A DNA stretch of 7,654 nt from an uncultured Dehalococcoidia bacterium (GCA_937864275.1 CALMIW010000216.1:1-7654), one strand, 5' to 3'. Shown: positions 1-6,591, counted from the stretch's first letter. Translations and numbers: made by a program. Notes: generated by a model from the letters alone, not told the origin.

Positions 1-5
1 AGCTC

Positions 6-1034
6 CTAAGCGAGGAGCGAATCCACAAAGTCCTCGGGGTCGAACGGTGCGAGGTCATCCATCTTCTCGCCGGTCCCGATGAACCGGACCGGGATTCCGA
101 GTTCGTGCGCGATGGCGAAGGCGATGCCGCCCTTCGCCGTGCCATCGAGCTTCGCCAGCACGATGCCCGTCACGCCCACCGCGGCCGCGAACGTCTTCGC
201 CTGCATCAGACCGTTCTGGCCGGTCGTCGCGTCGAGCACCAGGAACGTCTCGTGCGGGCCGTCCGGGTGGTTGCGCTGGATGATGCGGTGCATCTTCTTC
301 AACTCTTCCATGAGGTTCGACTTCGTGTGCAGGCGTCCTGCGGTGTCCACGATGACGAAGTCCGCCTTCGCGGTCTCGCCGGCTGAGAGGGTGTCGAACA
401 CGACGGCGCCCGGGTCGGCGCCCGGCTTGTGGGCGATGACGCGCACGCCGATGCGCTCGCCCCAGACCTTCAGCTGGTCGGTGGCGGCCGCCCGGAAGGT
501 GTCCGCCGCGCCGAGGATGACATTGGCCCCGTCCTTCTTGAACGCATGCGACAGCTTCGCGATCGACGTCGTCTTACCCGCGCCGTTCACACCCACGACG
601 AGGATGATTGTCATCGGCGGGGCGTCCTCGGCCAGCCACGCGAGCGGCTCGTCCGCCGGCTCCAGGAGGACGTCGATGAGCTCGTCGCGGAGGAAGTCGC
701 GGACCCGGGCGCTCTGCTTCACGCCTTCGTCTTTCACGCGCTGCTTCACCGCGCTGATGACAACCTCGGTGGTTTCGAGGCCGGCATCGGCGCCGATCAG
801 GATCTCTTCGAGCTCGTCCCAGAGGTCGTCCGTGAAATCGGCCCGCTCGAACAGCCCGCCGAGCCGGCCGAAGAACCCGCGGCGCGTCCGTTCCACGGCC
901 CGTTCCATCTGTTCGTGGACTTCGGCCTTTTCTTCGGGAGTGGGTTCAAGGGGGAGTTCTTCCTCGACGAGGGCGACAGCCTCGTTGCTCTCCTCGGGAG
1001 CCTCATGGGAGGGCTTCTTGCGCCAGAATCTCAC
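6..1034 (-). CDS. ftsY: Signal recognition particle receptor FtsY
   Basis: FtsY is the SRP receptor GTPase. At the inner face of the membrane it docks ribosome-SRP complexes through Ffh and hands nascent membrane proteins to SecYEG. The 342-residue product has a short, acidic N-terminal region (about 1-45, rich in Glu and Pro), an N domain (about 45-135) and a complete G domain. Visible motifs are the P-loop GVNGAGKTT (148-156), DTFRAAA (178-184), DTAGR (230-234), AKLDGTAKGG (294-303, the TKLD guanine-specificity motif with Ala first) and the C-terminal GTGEKMDDLAPFDP (320-333). The start is a GTG with AGGA 7 nt upstream; it gives the usual FtsY opening with FW and a basic patch. It is the last gene of the rnc-smc-ftsY run, 73 nt after smc, and ends in TAG. 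The acidic region is short, as in many non-enterobacterial FtsY proteins. Identification is secure; only the exact start is open. Confidence 0.97.
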   Translation of the reverse strand: MRFWRKKPSHEAPEESNEAVALVEEELPLEPTPEEKAEVHEQMERAVERTRRGFFGRLGGLFERADFTDDLWDELEEILIGADAGLETTEVVISAVKQRVKDEGVKQSARVRDFLRDELIDVLLEPADEPLAWLAEDAPPMTIILVVGVNGAGKTTSIAKLSHAFKKDGANVILGAADTFRAAATDQLKVWGERIGVRVIAHKPGADPGAVVFDTLSAGETAKADFVIVDTAGRLHTKSNLMEELKKMHRIIQRNHPDGPHETFLVLDATTGQNGLMQAKTFAAAVGVTGIVLAKLDGTAKGGIAFAIAHELGIPVRFIGTGEKMDDLAPFDPEDFVDSLLA

Positions 1035-1063
1035 GCGGCAATCCTGTTCGTTGGTGTCGCCAT
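1031..1063 (-). other. Possible ten-codon leader ORF overlapping the ftsY start
   Basis: On the minus strand an ATG at 1063 opens a ten-codon frame reading MATPTNRIAA. Its TGA stop overlaps the GTG start of ftsY as GTGA. It lies in the 73-nt smc-ftsY gap and spans the ftsY ribosome binding site (AGGA at 1042-1045). I see no Shine-Dalgarno sequence in front of the ATG. The stop/start overlap could allow coupled initiation of ftsY, but a frame this short easily arises by chance. Confidence 0.2.
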
Positions 1064-1107
1064 GCTAAAGGCGCCGGCGGTAAGGGTCAGTTCTGGTTGT
1101 TGTTTCG

Positions 1108-4100
1108 TCAGTTGTTCTGCGGGATGTCCGAAAGCCGCAACGAAAGCACCTTCGATACCCCGTCCCGGCCCATCGAAACCCCGTAGATCGCATCCGCCAC
1201 GTCGATCGTCCGCCGGTTGTGCGTGACGACGAGGAACTGCGTCTTCTCGGACAGTTGCCTCAGCGCGTTGGTGAACCGTCCGACGTTCGCCTCGTCCAGC
1301 GCCGCATCGACTTCGTCGAGCACGCAGAACGGCGCCGGATTGGCGGCCAGCAGAGCGAACAGCAGGGCCACGGCCGTCAGCGAACGCTCGCCGCCGGAGA
1401 GCAGGCTGAGGCTCTTGATCCGCTTGCCCGGCGGCTGGGCCTCGATCTCGATCCCGGCCTCCGCCAGGTTGTGCGGGTCCGTGAGCGAAAGGCTTGCGAC
1501 GCCGCCCCCGAAGAACGACGCGAAGTACTCGGCGAACTTGGTGTTCACCGTGTGGAAGGTGGCGGTGAACCGGGTCCGGATCTCTTCGTTCAGGTCGGCA
1601 ATGGCGGTGCGCAGCTGGTCGGAGGAGTCGGTCAGGTCCGCGAGCTGGGTGGTGAGGAACTCGTGCCGTTCCTTGAACTCGCGGAAGTCCTCGGGCGCTT
1701 CGGCGTTGATCGTGCCCAGCCGCCGGATCTGCCGTCGCAAGTCCTCGATCCGCGCCCGCATCGCTTCGATGTCAACCTCGGCGCCCCCCTGCACCCGCGG
1801 CGCTTCCAGTTCCGCCTCGGAGAACATCGAATCCGCGGCCATCGCGTCTTCGAAGGCGACGATCTGTCCGGCGCGGTCGGGGGCAAGGCCCTCGCGCTCC
1901 ATTTCGAGCCGCAGGTGCTCGATGTGCTCCGTCGTGCGCGCGAGCTCGGCTTCCAGGTCCAGCCTCTTGCGGTCGATGGTGAGCAGGGCCGTCTGGGCCT
2001 CGTTGAACTCGTCCTGGATCGTGCGTTCGTGGTTCTCCAGGCGATGGAGTTCGTCGCGGTCCGGGGCCGCGTCCTCAGCGTACTGTGCCTGCTCGGCGCG
2101 AATGGTCTCCAGTTCCCGCGCGAGCTTGCCCAGCCGCTCGTCGATGACACTCGCCTCGAGCTCGAAGTTGCGCGCCTGAAGGCGTTTCGCCTGGATCTGC
2201 GAGTCGAGCCGCTCGATCGAGCGCTCGTGCTGCTCGCGCATGGCCGTGAGCGTCCGCCGCTCGCCTTCGACCGTCGCCAACCGTGAACTTGCCTCGGAGA
2301 CCGCGCGGAGCGCTGCTTCCCGGCGGTCGGTTGCCAGCTGGAGGTCCGATTCGAGCGCCTCCATGGCCGCCCGGCGTTCGTCGCGACGCTGCTGCAACTG
2401 GAGGGCTGCGGTGCGCGCCTGCAGGATCTGGCCCTCCCGGCTGGAGCGCTCCCTCTCGATGTCCGCCCGCTTCGAATAGACGGCGTCCATGTCGCGGCGC
2501 AGCCGGTGGAGGCGGTCGCGTTCCCGTTCGAGGTCCAGCCGCGCGCCTTCCAGGGCGCGCCGCGTCATTTCGTACTCGGCCTCGGTCTCGTGGGAGCGCT
2601 TCGCGACGTGGTCGATGGCCGCGCGCGCATTGGCGATGCGGTCCGCGCTGACCTCGGTGCGCTTCCGGAGCTCTTCGATGCGCTCCGGCAACTCCTCCAA
2701 CTCCCGCTGGCGAATGAACTCTCCTTCGTCGGCCCCGGTTGCCCCGCCGGCGATGACTCCGGTCTGCTCGATGTACGTGCCATCGAGGGTGACCACCGAG
2801 CCGAGGCCGCGCTTCACCATGCGCAGGCCGGAAGGGACGTCCTCAACGACGATGACGCGGCCCAGCAGCGTGTCGACGAGTTGCTTCACGCGGTTTTCGC
2901 AGCGAATCAGCTTGGCGGCTACGCCCACTACCCCGCGTTCCTTTTGCAGGTTTAGCGGGTACACGTGGCGGACCGAATCCAGCGGCATGAACTGGGCGCG
3001 GCCCTGTTTACGGCGCTGGAGCGCGTTGATGGCGTCGAGGGCGACGTTCTCGGTTTCGACCACCACGGCGTGGAGGCGCTGTTCGAGCGCCGCGTTGATG
3101 GCGATTTCCAGACCGGCGGGCACGCGGATCTGCCGCGAGAGGAGCCCGACGACGCCGGGGATCTCGGGCGGCTCGCCCATGCTTCCCGGCGCGAAGTCGT
3201 CCATCAGCGCCTGGCCCATGATCAGCACGTTGCGCGTGCCGGCAGCCACGCCGTCGTGCTCCGCCTGCACCCGCCGGAGGGCGTCAACACGTCCCTCGAG
3301 GTGGTCGAGTTCGCGCAGGTCGTGGTTGCCCGCGGATTCGAACTCGCGGACCTCCTCCTGGACGCGTGCGAGTTGTTCCCGCGCGGCATCGGCCTCGCTC
3401 CGGGCGGCTTCGAGGTTGACTTCGCCCTCGGCCACTGCCGTCCGCGCCTCGGCGTAGCGCCGCCCGTAACCGATGAGTTCGACGATGACCTGCTTGCGCC
3501 GGGCGACAAGCTGTTCGAGCTCGCGCTCAAGGTCGACAATCCGCCGCTGGGCGGTTTCGATGTCCGAATCCATCGCGTTCGCCCGCCGGTCGTCGCCGTC
3601 GGCGCCATCGCGGAGTTCCTGGCTGCGGCTGCGCAGGGTGGAGTACTCCCGTTCGGCCGCGTCGAGCTCCTGGCGGGTGCGCAGCATCGCCTCCTTCGCC
3701 GTCTCGGCCTCTTCCACCACCTCGATGCCCCGCCGCCCGTCGTCGACGTCCGTCGAAGCGAGCGACAGCCGCTCGCCTTCGATCGCCTCGAGTTCCATCC
3801 GGACCTCTTCGCGCCGGGACGAGATCATGTTGTGCCGCTCGCGGTCGAGGGCGATGGCCTGCTCCGCGGCCGCCAGGCGCTGGTCGATCTCCGCGTTTCG
3901 CGTGTCCCTGCGTCCGATCGCTTCACGCCGCTTCCGGATCTCCTCGGAGAGCGTGCGGAGTTGTTCCCGGAGCTGGGTGACCCGCTGGGCCGCGGTGGCG
4001 TTCTCGGCGGTTCCCTGGTCGAGCGATGCGCGGACGCGCACAAGCGAGTTCTGGGCTTCGTTCCACTGGTGGCCGTAGTAGGTCTTCAGCAGGTCCAGCA

Positions 4101-4764
4101 GTTCGGCGGAGAGCCGCTTGTGCTCGCTCGCGCGTTCGGCCTGGCGGCTCAGTTGCGCCATTCGCGGCTCGATCTCCTCGATGATCAGCGTTACGCGGTC
4201 GATGTTCTCGCGCGTTGCCGAGAGCCGGTCCTGGGCCTCGCGGATCTTGAGCCGGAAGCGCTTCACGTCCGCTGCTTCGTCCAGGAACGAGCGCCGTTCG
4301 TCCGGCGACATGCTCAGCACTTCGTCGACGAGACCCTGGCCCATGATCGAGTAGCTGTTCTGGCCGACGTCGCCCTCCATCAGGAGGTCGATCACGTCGC
4401 GCAGGCGAACCCGCGAGCCGTTGAGCAGGTATTCCGAGTCGCCGTTGCGATAGACCCGGCGCGCGATCTCGACTTCGGCGAAGTCGAGTGGCAGCCAGCG
4501 TCCTTCGTTGTCCAGTGTCAGGGCGACTTCGGCCATGCCGACAGCAGCGCGGTCCTTCGTCCCGGAGAAGATGACGTCTTCCTGCTTCCTCGCGCGGAGC
4601 AGCTTCGAACTCTGCTCGCCGAGCACCCAGCGGATCGCGTCGGAGACGTTGCTCTTGCCCGAGCCGTTCGGCCCGACAACCGCCGTGATGCCGCGCCCGT
4701 ATTCGAACTGGGTGCGGTTGGCGAAGCTCTTGAACCCCTGGATGGAGAGCCGCTTCAAGTACAC
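1108..4764 (-). CDS. smc: Chromosome segregation/condensation ATPase SMC
   Basis: SMC forms an ABC-type ATPase dimer that, with ScpA and ScpB, extrudes loops and organises the replicated chromosome. The 1218-residue product has the full SMC layout. The N-terminal head carries Walker A GPNGSGKSN (31-39) and a Q-loop Gln at 143. A first long coiled coil runs over about 160-500, and the hinge over about 535-680 includes GLGSVVTLDG and a glycine-rich GVIAGGATG. A second coiled coil runs to about 1050. The C-terminal head has the signature LSGGE from 1122, Walker B CVLDEVD with catalytic Glu at 1151, the D-loop and a switch His at 1182. It is slightly longer than the common 1150-1190 residues, and the usual EEAAGI segment after the head reads DEAADV. 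The GTG start lies 4 nt after the rnc stop with a strong ribosome site at 4773-4778, pointing to co-transcription and translational coupling with rnc. Confidence 0.98.
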   Translation of the reverse strand: MYLKRLSIQGFKSFANRTQFEYGRGITAVVGPNGSGKSNVSDAIRWVLGEQSSKLLRARKQEDVIFSGTKDRAAVGMAEVALTLDNEGRWLPLDFAEVEIARRVYRNGDSEYLLNGSRVRLRDVIDLLMEGDVGQNSYSIMGQGLVDEVLSMSPDERRSFLDEAADVKRFRLKIREAQDRLSATRENIDRVTLIIEEIEPRMAQLSRQAERASEHKRLSAELLDLLKTYYGHQWNEAQNSLVRVRASLDQGTAENATAAQRVTQLREQLRTLSEEIRKRREAIGRRDTRNAEIDQRLAAAEQAIALDRERHNMISSRREEVRMELEAIEGERLSLASTDVDDGRRGIEVVEEAETAKEAMLRTRQELDAAEREYSTLRSRSQELRDGADGDDRRANAMDSDIETAQRRIVDLERELEQLVARRKQVIVELIGYGRRYAEARTAVAEGEVNLEAARSEADAAREQLARVQEEVREFESAGNHDLRELDHLEGRVDALRRVQAEHDGVAAGTRNVLIMGQALMDDFAPGSMGEPPEIPGVVGLLSRQIRVPAGLEIAINAALEQRLHAVVVETENVALDAINALQRRKQGRAQFMPLDSVRHVYPLNLQKERGVVGVAAKLIRCENRVKQLVDTLLGRVIVVEDVPSGLRMVKRGLGSVVTLDGTYIEQTGVIAGGATGADEGEFIRQRELEELPERIEELRKRTEVSADRIANARAAIDHVAKRSHETEAEYEMTRRALEGARLDLERERDRLHRLRRDMDAVYSKRADIERERSSREGQILQARTAALQLQQRRDERRAAMEALESDLQLATDRREAALRAVSEASSRLATVEGERRTLTAMREQHERSIERLDSQIQAKRLQARNFELEASVIDERLGKLARELETIRAEQAQYAEDAAPDRDELHRLENHERTIQDEFNEAQTALLTIDRKRLDLEAELARTTEHIEHLRLEMEREGLAPDRAGQIVAFEDAMAADSMFSEAELEAPRVQGGAEVDIEAMRARIEDLRRQIRRLGTINAEAPEDFREFKERHEFLTTQLADLTDSSDQLRTAIADLNEEIRTRFTATFHTVNTKFAEYFASFFGGGVASLSLTDPHNLAEAGIEIEAQPPGKRIKSLSLLSGGERSLTAVALLFALLAANPAPFCVLDEVDAALDEANVGRFTNALRQLSEKTQFLVVTHNRRTIDVADAIYGVSMGRDGVSKVLSLRLSDIPQNN

Positions 4765-4768
4765 GGGG

Positions 4769-5485
4769 CTAGCCCTCCATCTTCGGCTGGGAAGTCAGCA
4801 CAAGGACGGCCTCCTGGGCGGCGGCCTGCTGTGCTTCGCGTTTACTTCTTCCCTCGCCCCGTCCGAGGTTGGTACCCGCGACGCGAACTTCGACGATGAA
4901 CCGGTGCTGCGCACCGGCGGCTTCCTGCACCGTCACATAAACCGGTGGTTCGTGCCAGCGTGCCTGTACCAGGTGCTGCAGCGAGCTCTTCGCATCGACG
5001 CGCGCACCTTCCCGGTGGATCTGCTCCAACTCCGGCTTGAGCAGCCGCCGGGTGAGCGCTTTGGCGGCGCGGTAGCCGTGGGCTTCGTAAACGGCGCCGA
5101 TGACGGCCTCGAGCGCTCCCGCCAGGTTCCGGTCGCGGGCTCGGCCGCCCGCGCTCTCCTCGCCCCGCCCGAGGATGATGTGTTCACCGAGCCCCAGCCG
5201 TTCCGCCACGCGCGCAAGGCTGGTGCCGCGCACGATCTCGGCGCGCATCTTGGTCAGGTCGCCTTCGCCGGCATCTGGGAACTGGTCGAACAGGACAGAG
5301 GCGATGACCATGCCCAGCACCGAGTCGCCGAGGAACTCCAACCGCTCGTTCGATGTGGCGGTGGCATCGGCTTCGTTCAGGTAGGAGGCGTGCGTCAGCG
5401 CTTGCCCGAGCAGATCCTCGGGCATCGGCTTTACGCCAAGCCGTTCGACCAGTCGGGCATAGTCGGTCGTAGTGGCCAGGGCCAC
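4769..5485 (-). CDS. rnc: Ribonuclease III
   Basis: RNase III cleaves double-stranded RNA, including rRNA precursors and structured mRNAs. From the chosen GTG the product is 238 residues, near the family norm of about 220-240. The catalytic domain holds the signature NERLEFLGDS (46-55), giving the expected acids Glu47, Glu50 and Asp54. The double-stranded RNA-binding domain covers about 164-232, with the closing pattern GRGEGRSKREAQQAAA. One oddity: the second acidic pair, normally Asp-x-x-Glu in LADxxEA, reads LAGALEA, so Gly123 replaces the metal-binding Asp (E. coli Asp114) while Glu126 (E. coli Glu117) is kept. The frame is open upstream to an ATG at 5632, but that would add 49 residues unlike RNase III and would include the promoter. 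GTG at 5485 has GGGAGGG just upstream and begins right before the first conserved helix. It is the first gene of the rnc-smc-ftsY run. Confidence 0.95.
   Translation of the reverse strand: MALATTTDYARLVERLGVKPMPEDLLGQALTHASYLNEADATATSNERLEFLGDSVLGMVIASVLFDQFPDAGEGDLTKMRAEIVRGTSLARVAERLGLGEHIILGRGEESAGGRARDRNLAGALEAVIGAVYEAHGYRAAKALTRRLLKPELEQIHREGARVDAKSSLQHLVQARWHEPPVYVTVQEAAGAQHRFIVEVRVAGTNLGRGEGRSKREAQQAAAQEAVLVLTSQPKMEG
4773..4778 (-). promoter_or_regulatory. Ribosome binding site of smc inside the end of rnc
   Basis: The minus strand reads GGAGGG here, 8 nt before the GTG start of smc at 4764. The site overlaps the Glu and Gly codons just before the rnc stop codon, so ribosomes finishing rnc would uncover or feed it. 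This supports the GTG start, which gives the normal SMC opening MYLKRLSIQGFKSF. Confidence 0.8.
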
Positions 5486-5488
5486 GCA

Positions 5489-5495
5489 CCCTCCC
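5489..5495 (-). promoter_or_regulatory. Ribosome binding site of rnc
   Basis: The minus strand reads GGGAGGG, with only 3 nt (TGC) between it and the GTG at 5485, or 4 nt counted from the GGAGG core. This is a strong but rather closely spaced site. It decides the start of rnc against the upstream ATG at 5632. The 3' arm of the leader hairpin ends at 5496, directly next to it. Confidence 0.65.
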
Positions 5496-5536
5496 GTCCT
5501 TCGGCGAAGGACTGGCGGCCGCCGGGGAAGCCGCCA
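5496..5536 (-). promoter_or_regulatory. Two abutting hairpins in the rnc leader
   Basis: Read on the minus strand, TGGCGGC (5536-5530) pairs with GCCGCCA (5519-5513) around a 10-nt loop. The very next base starts GTCCTTC (5512-5506), which pairs with GAAGGAC (5502-5496) around a 3-nt GCC loop. Both are perfect 7-bp stems with no base between them, and the second ends against the rnc ribosome binding site. With the predicted start near 5551, both would be in the rnc mRNA. In E. coli, RNase III cuts a leader stem in its own mRNA and so limits its synthesis. Whether this shorter structure is a substrate is inference. It could also act as a translation-control or stability structure. Confidence 0.5.
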
Positions 5537-5553
5537 CGGAATTGCTAAAGCGC

Positions 5554-5563
5554 TATGATCATA
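5554..5563. promoter_or_regulatory. Palindromic -10 box in the divergent gap
   Basis: TATGATCATA is a perfect 10-bp palindrome, so TATGAT appears as a possible -10 element on both strands within the same ten bases. Leftward it pairs with a good -35 (see the rnc promoter). Rightward I find no good -35 at 16-18 nt, so firing toward the zinc-protein genes would rely on the -10 alone. This is the only plausible shared promoter for the rightward cassette; GATACA at 5603-5608 is a weak alternative that would give a nearly leaderless mRNA. Confidence 0.35.
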
Positions 5564-5587
5564 GGGATCGCTTTCCATGCGAGTCAA
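5558..5587 (-). promoter_or_regulatory. Predicted sigma70-type promoter of rnc-smc-ftsY
   Basis: On the minus strand TTGACT (5587-5582) is followed after 18 nt by TATGAT (5563-5558). Each hexamer matches the consensus at five of six positions. Transcription would start near 5551, giving a leader of about 65 nt that holds the paired hairpins and the rnc ribosome site. This is the best promoter match in the divergent gap, and no other good match precedes smc or ftsY. Confidence 0.6.
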
Positions 5588-5616
5588 GGTTCCTGTAGTC
5601 TCGATACACGCCCACC

Positions 5617-6006
5617 ATGAGTTCCGCTCCAACTTCCCCCGCCTGCGTCGTCTGTCTCCTCGTTGTCGAACCGTACATGGAGGCGTACTGCGGCGTCTGC
5701 GGAGCCCTCTATCACCTCAATTCCCGCGCCGATCTTGCCGGGGAGGATTGCGGGCAGGTATGGATCAACGAGGAGCACCTGGGCCTCGAGTTCGCCTGCA
5801 ACACGTGTCTGAACCCTCCTGAAGAGCCCGCCCCCGCGGGGCTCGACGACGTCCTGGACCTTGGCGAGGCGGCTGCTGCCTCTGGCATCTCCGAGGCGGA
5901 GCTCGAACGCGCCGCCCAGCTTGGCCACGTGAAGCACCGGAAGACGTCATCGGGCGTGCTCCTCTTCACGCGGGGCGAAGTCCTCGCCTTCGCCACCAGC
6001 CACTGA
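5617..6006 (+). CDS. Zinc-binding protein with C-terminal helix-turn-helix
   Basis: I do not recognise a named gene. The 129-residue product has two parts. Residues 10-64 carry eight putative zinc ligands, C10-C13, C25-C28, H33, C45 and C61-C64, spaced C-x2-C-x11-C-x2-C-x4-H-x11-C-x15-C-x2-C. This is a C4HC3 order as in PHD and RING-CH fingers, which bind two zincs in a cross-brace. After an acidic/Pro linker, residues about 78-126 (LDLGEAAAASGISEAELERA, a GHVKHRK turn, then LLFTRGEVLAF) match the MerR/excisionase type of winged helix-turn-helix. That suggests DNA binding with the zinc domain as sensor or protein contact; this role is inference. The ATG at 5617 has no Shine-Dalgarno sequence, so it may be leaderless or weakly translated. 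It is divergent from rnc and 40 nt before a paralogue of its zinc domain. Confidence 0.75.
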   Translation: MSSAPTSPACVVCLLVVEPYMEAYCGVCGALYHLNSRADLAGEDCGQVWINEEHLGLEFACNTCLNPPEEPAPAGLDDVLDLGEAAAASGISEAELERAAQLGHVKHRKTSSGVLLFTRGEVLAFATSH

Positions 6007-6046
6007 CCGGATCGACATTCGCCATCCCAGCTTCGACAATTGCGCG

Positions 6047-6277
6047 GTGCCCACCACCCGTTGCGTGGAGTGCAAAGAAGACGTCGGCCGGCGTAGCGCG
6101 CTCATCTGCGCCGATTGCGGTGGCCTGTTTCATTACCCCGACTCCCGGATAAACGAACTGGGCCGGGCCTGTGGAGTTCATGTGATCGGCTTCAGAAGTC
6201 TCCTCGGACGGGATGTCGTCCCGCTTTGCCTGCGCTGCGACATGGCGTTCCGCCTCAAGTTCGGGGTGCCGTCATGA
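6047..6277 (+). CDS. Small C4HC3 zinc-finger protein
   Basis: I do not recognise a named gene. The 76-residue product is almost entirely a zinc domain with ligands C6-C9, C21-C24, H29, C42 and C61-C64, spaced C-x2-C-x11-C-x2-C-x4-H-x12-C-x18-C-x2-C. It is a paralogue of the zinc domain in the preceding gene. Beyond the ligands, both share the pattern CG[AG]L[YF]H, then an SR pair, then CG at the sixth ligand. It lacks the helix-turn-helix, so it may act through protein contacts or as a partner of the longer protein; that is inference. The start is taken as GTG at 6047, four codons before the first ligand. No Shine-Dalgarno sequence is visible, and the frame stays open upstream with only ATT/ATC alternatives. 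Its TGA overlaps the ATG of the next gene as ATGA, indicating coupled translation with the membrane protein. Confidence 0.72.
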   Translation: MPTTRCVECKEDVGRRSALICADCGGLFHYPDSRINELGRACGVHVIGFRSLLGRDVVPLCLRCDMAFRLKFGVPS

Positions 6278-6591
6278 GCACCCGCACGCGAAAGAAGAAG
6301 ACCCCGGCGCAGCAGAACGCCGCTCCGGGCGCATCATCGTCTTCGGCTTACCAGCCGATTCCCATGCCGAAGTGGGAGTGGCGGACCTTTCCCGTCTACT
6401 TCGCTTTCTCCCTGGGGGGCTTCATCGGCCTCTACATGGGCCTCATCGCAGGGGCCACCGGCAATTCCACGGTGAGCTTCGTGGCGTTCACGATCTGGGC
6501 CATCCTGCTCGGCTTCGCGTTCTCCCGGATCACCTCTCGCTGGATGATGAGCCGGAGCTGGGGCCGCCGCTTCCAGAAGCGCGGCAAGTAG
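6274..6591 (+). CDS. Small two-helix membrane protein
   Basis: I do not recognise a named gene. The 105-residue product begins with a basic stretch (RTRKKK at 4-9) and a low-complexity Ala/Ser/Pro segment to about 35. It then has two strongly hydrophobic helices at about 39-60 (rich in Gly, FSLGGFIGLYMG) and 66-84, joined by a short polar turn (GATGNST). It closes with a basic tail (89-105, W, R and K rich). By the positive-inside rule both ends should be cytoplasmic, giving a hairpin. The ATG lies in an ATGA overlap with the preceding zinc-finger gene, which fixes the start against a longer frame that begins inside that gene. Coupling suggests it works with the zinc proteins, perhaps as their membrane anchor; this is inference. 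It could equally be an unrelated small membrane protein in the same transcript. Confidence 0.75.
   Translation: MSTRTRKKKTPAQQNAAPGASSSSAYQPIPMPKWEWRTFPVYFAFSLGGFIGLYMGLIAGATGNSTVSFVAFTIWAILLGFAFSRITSRWMMSRSWGRRFQKRGK

Noticed and set aside
1..8. AGGAG on the minus strand overlapping the ftsY stop, as a ribosome site for a following gene
   Set aside because: Plausible, but the gene it would serve lies outside the window, so it cannot be supported here.
79..1226. Plus-strand frames of 329 and 265 codons opposite ftsY
   Set aside because: Antisense to a gene with all FtsY motifs; no ribosome site or domain seen.
1217..2286. Two overlapping plus-strand frames of 320 and 355 codons opposite smc
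   Set aside because: Same cause: third-position GC bias leaves antisense frames open. They read as low-complexity Ser/Arg or Arg/Gly sequences without motifs.
2965..4899. 644-codon plus-strand open frame antisense to smc
   Set aside because: It lies wholly opposite a certain SMC gene, has no recognisable domain, and is rich in Arg, Val and Asp as expected for the reverse of high-GC coiled-coil codons.
4508..5548. 346-codon plus-strand frame opposite smc start and rnc
   Set aside because: Antisense shadow of two certain genes, with no family motif.
5486..5632. N-terminal extension of rnc from an ATG at 5632
   Set aside because: The extra 49 residues resemble no RNase III, the predicted promoter and hairpins would fall inside the coding region, and the GTG at 5485 has a strong ribosome site.
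6115..6273. Longer start for the small membrane protein gene
   Set aside because: The added 53 codons only overlap the zinc-finger gene in another frame; the ATG at 6274 in an ATGA overlap gives a sensible protein.
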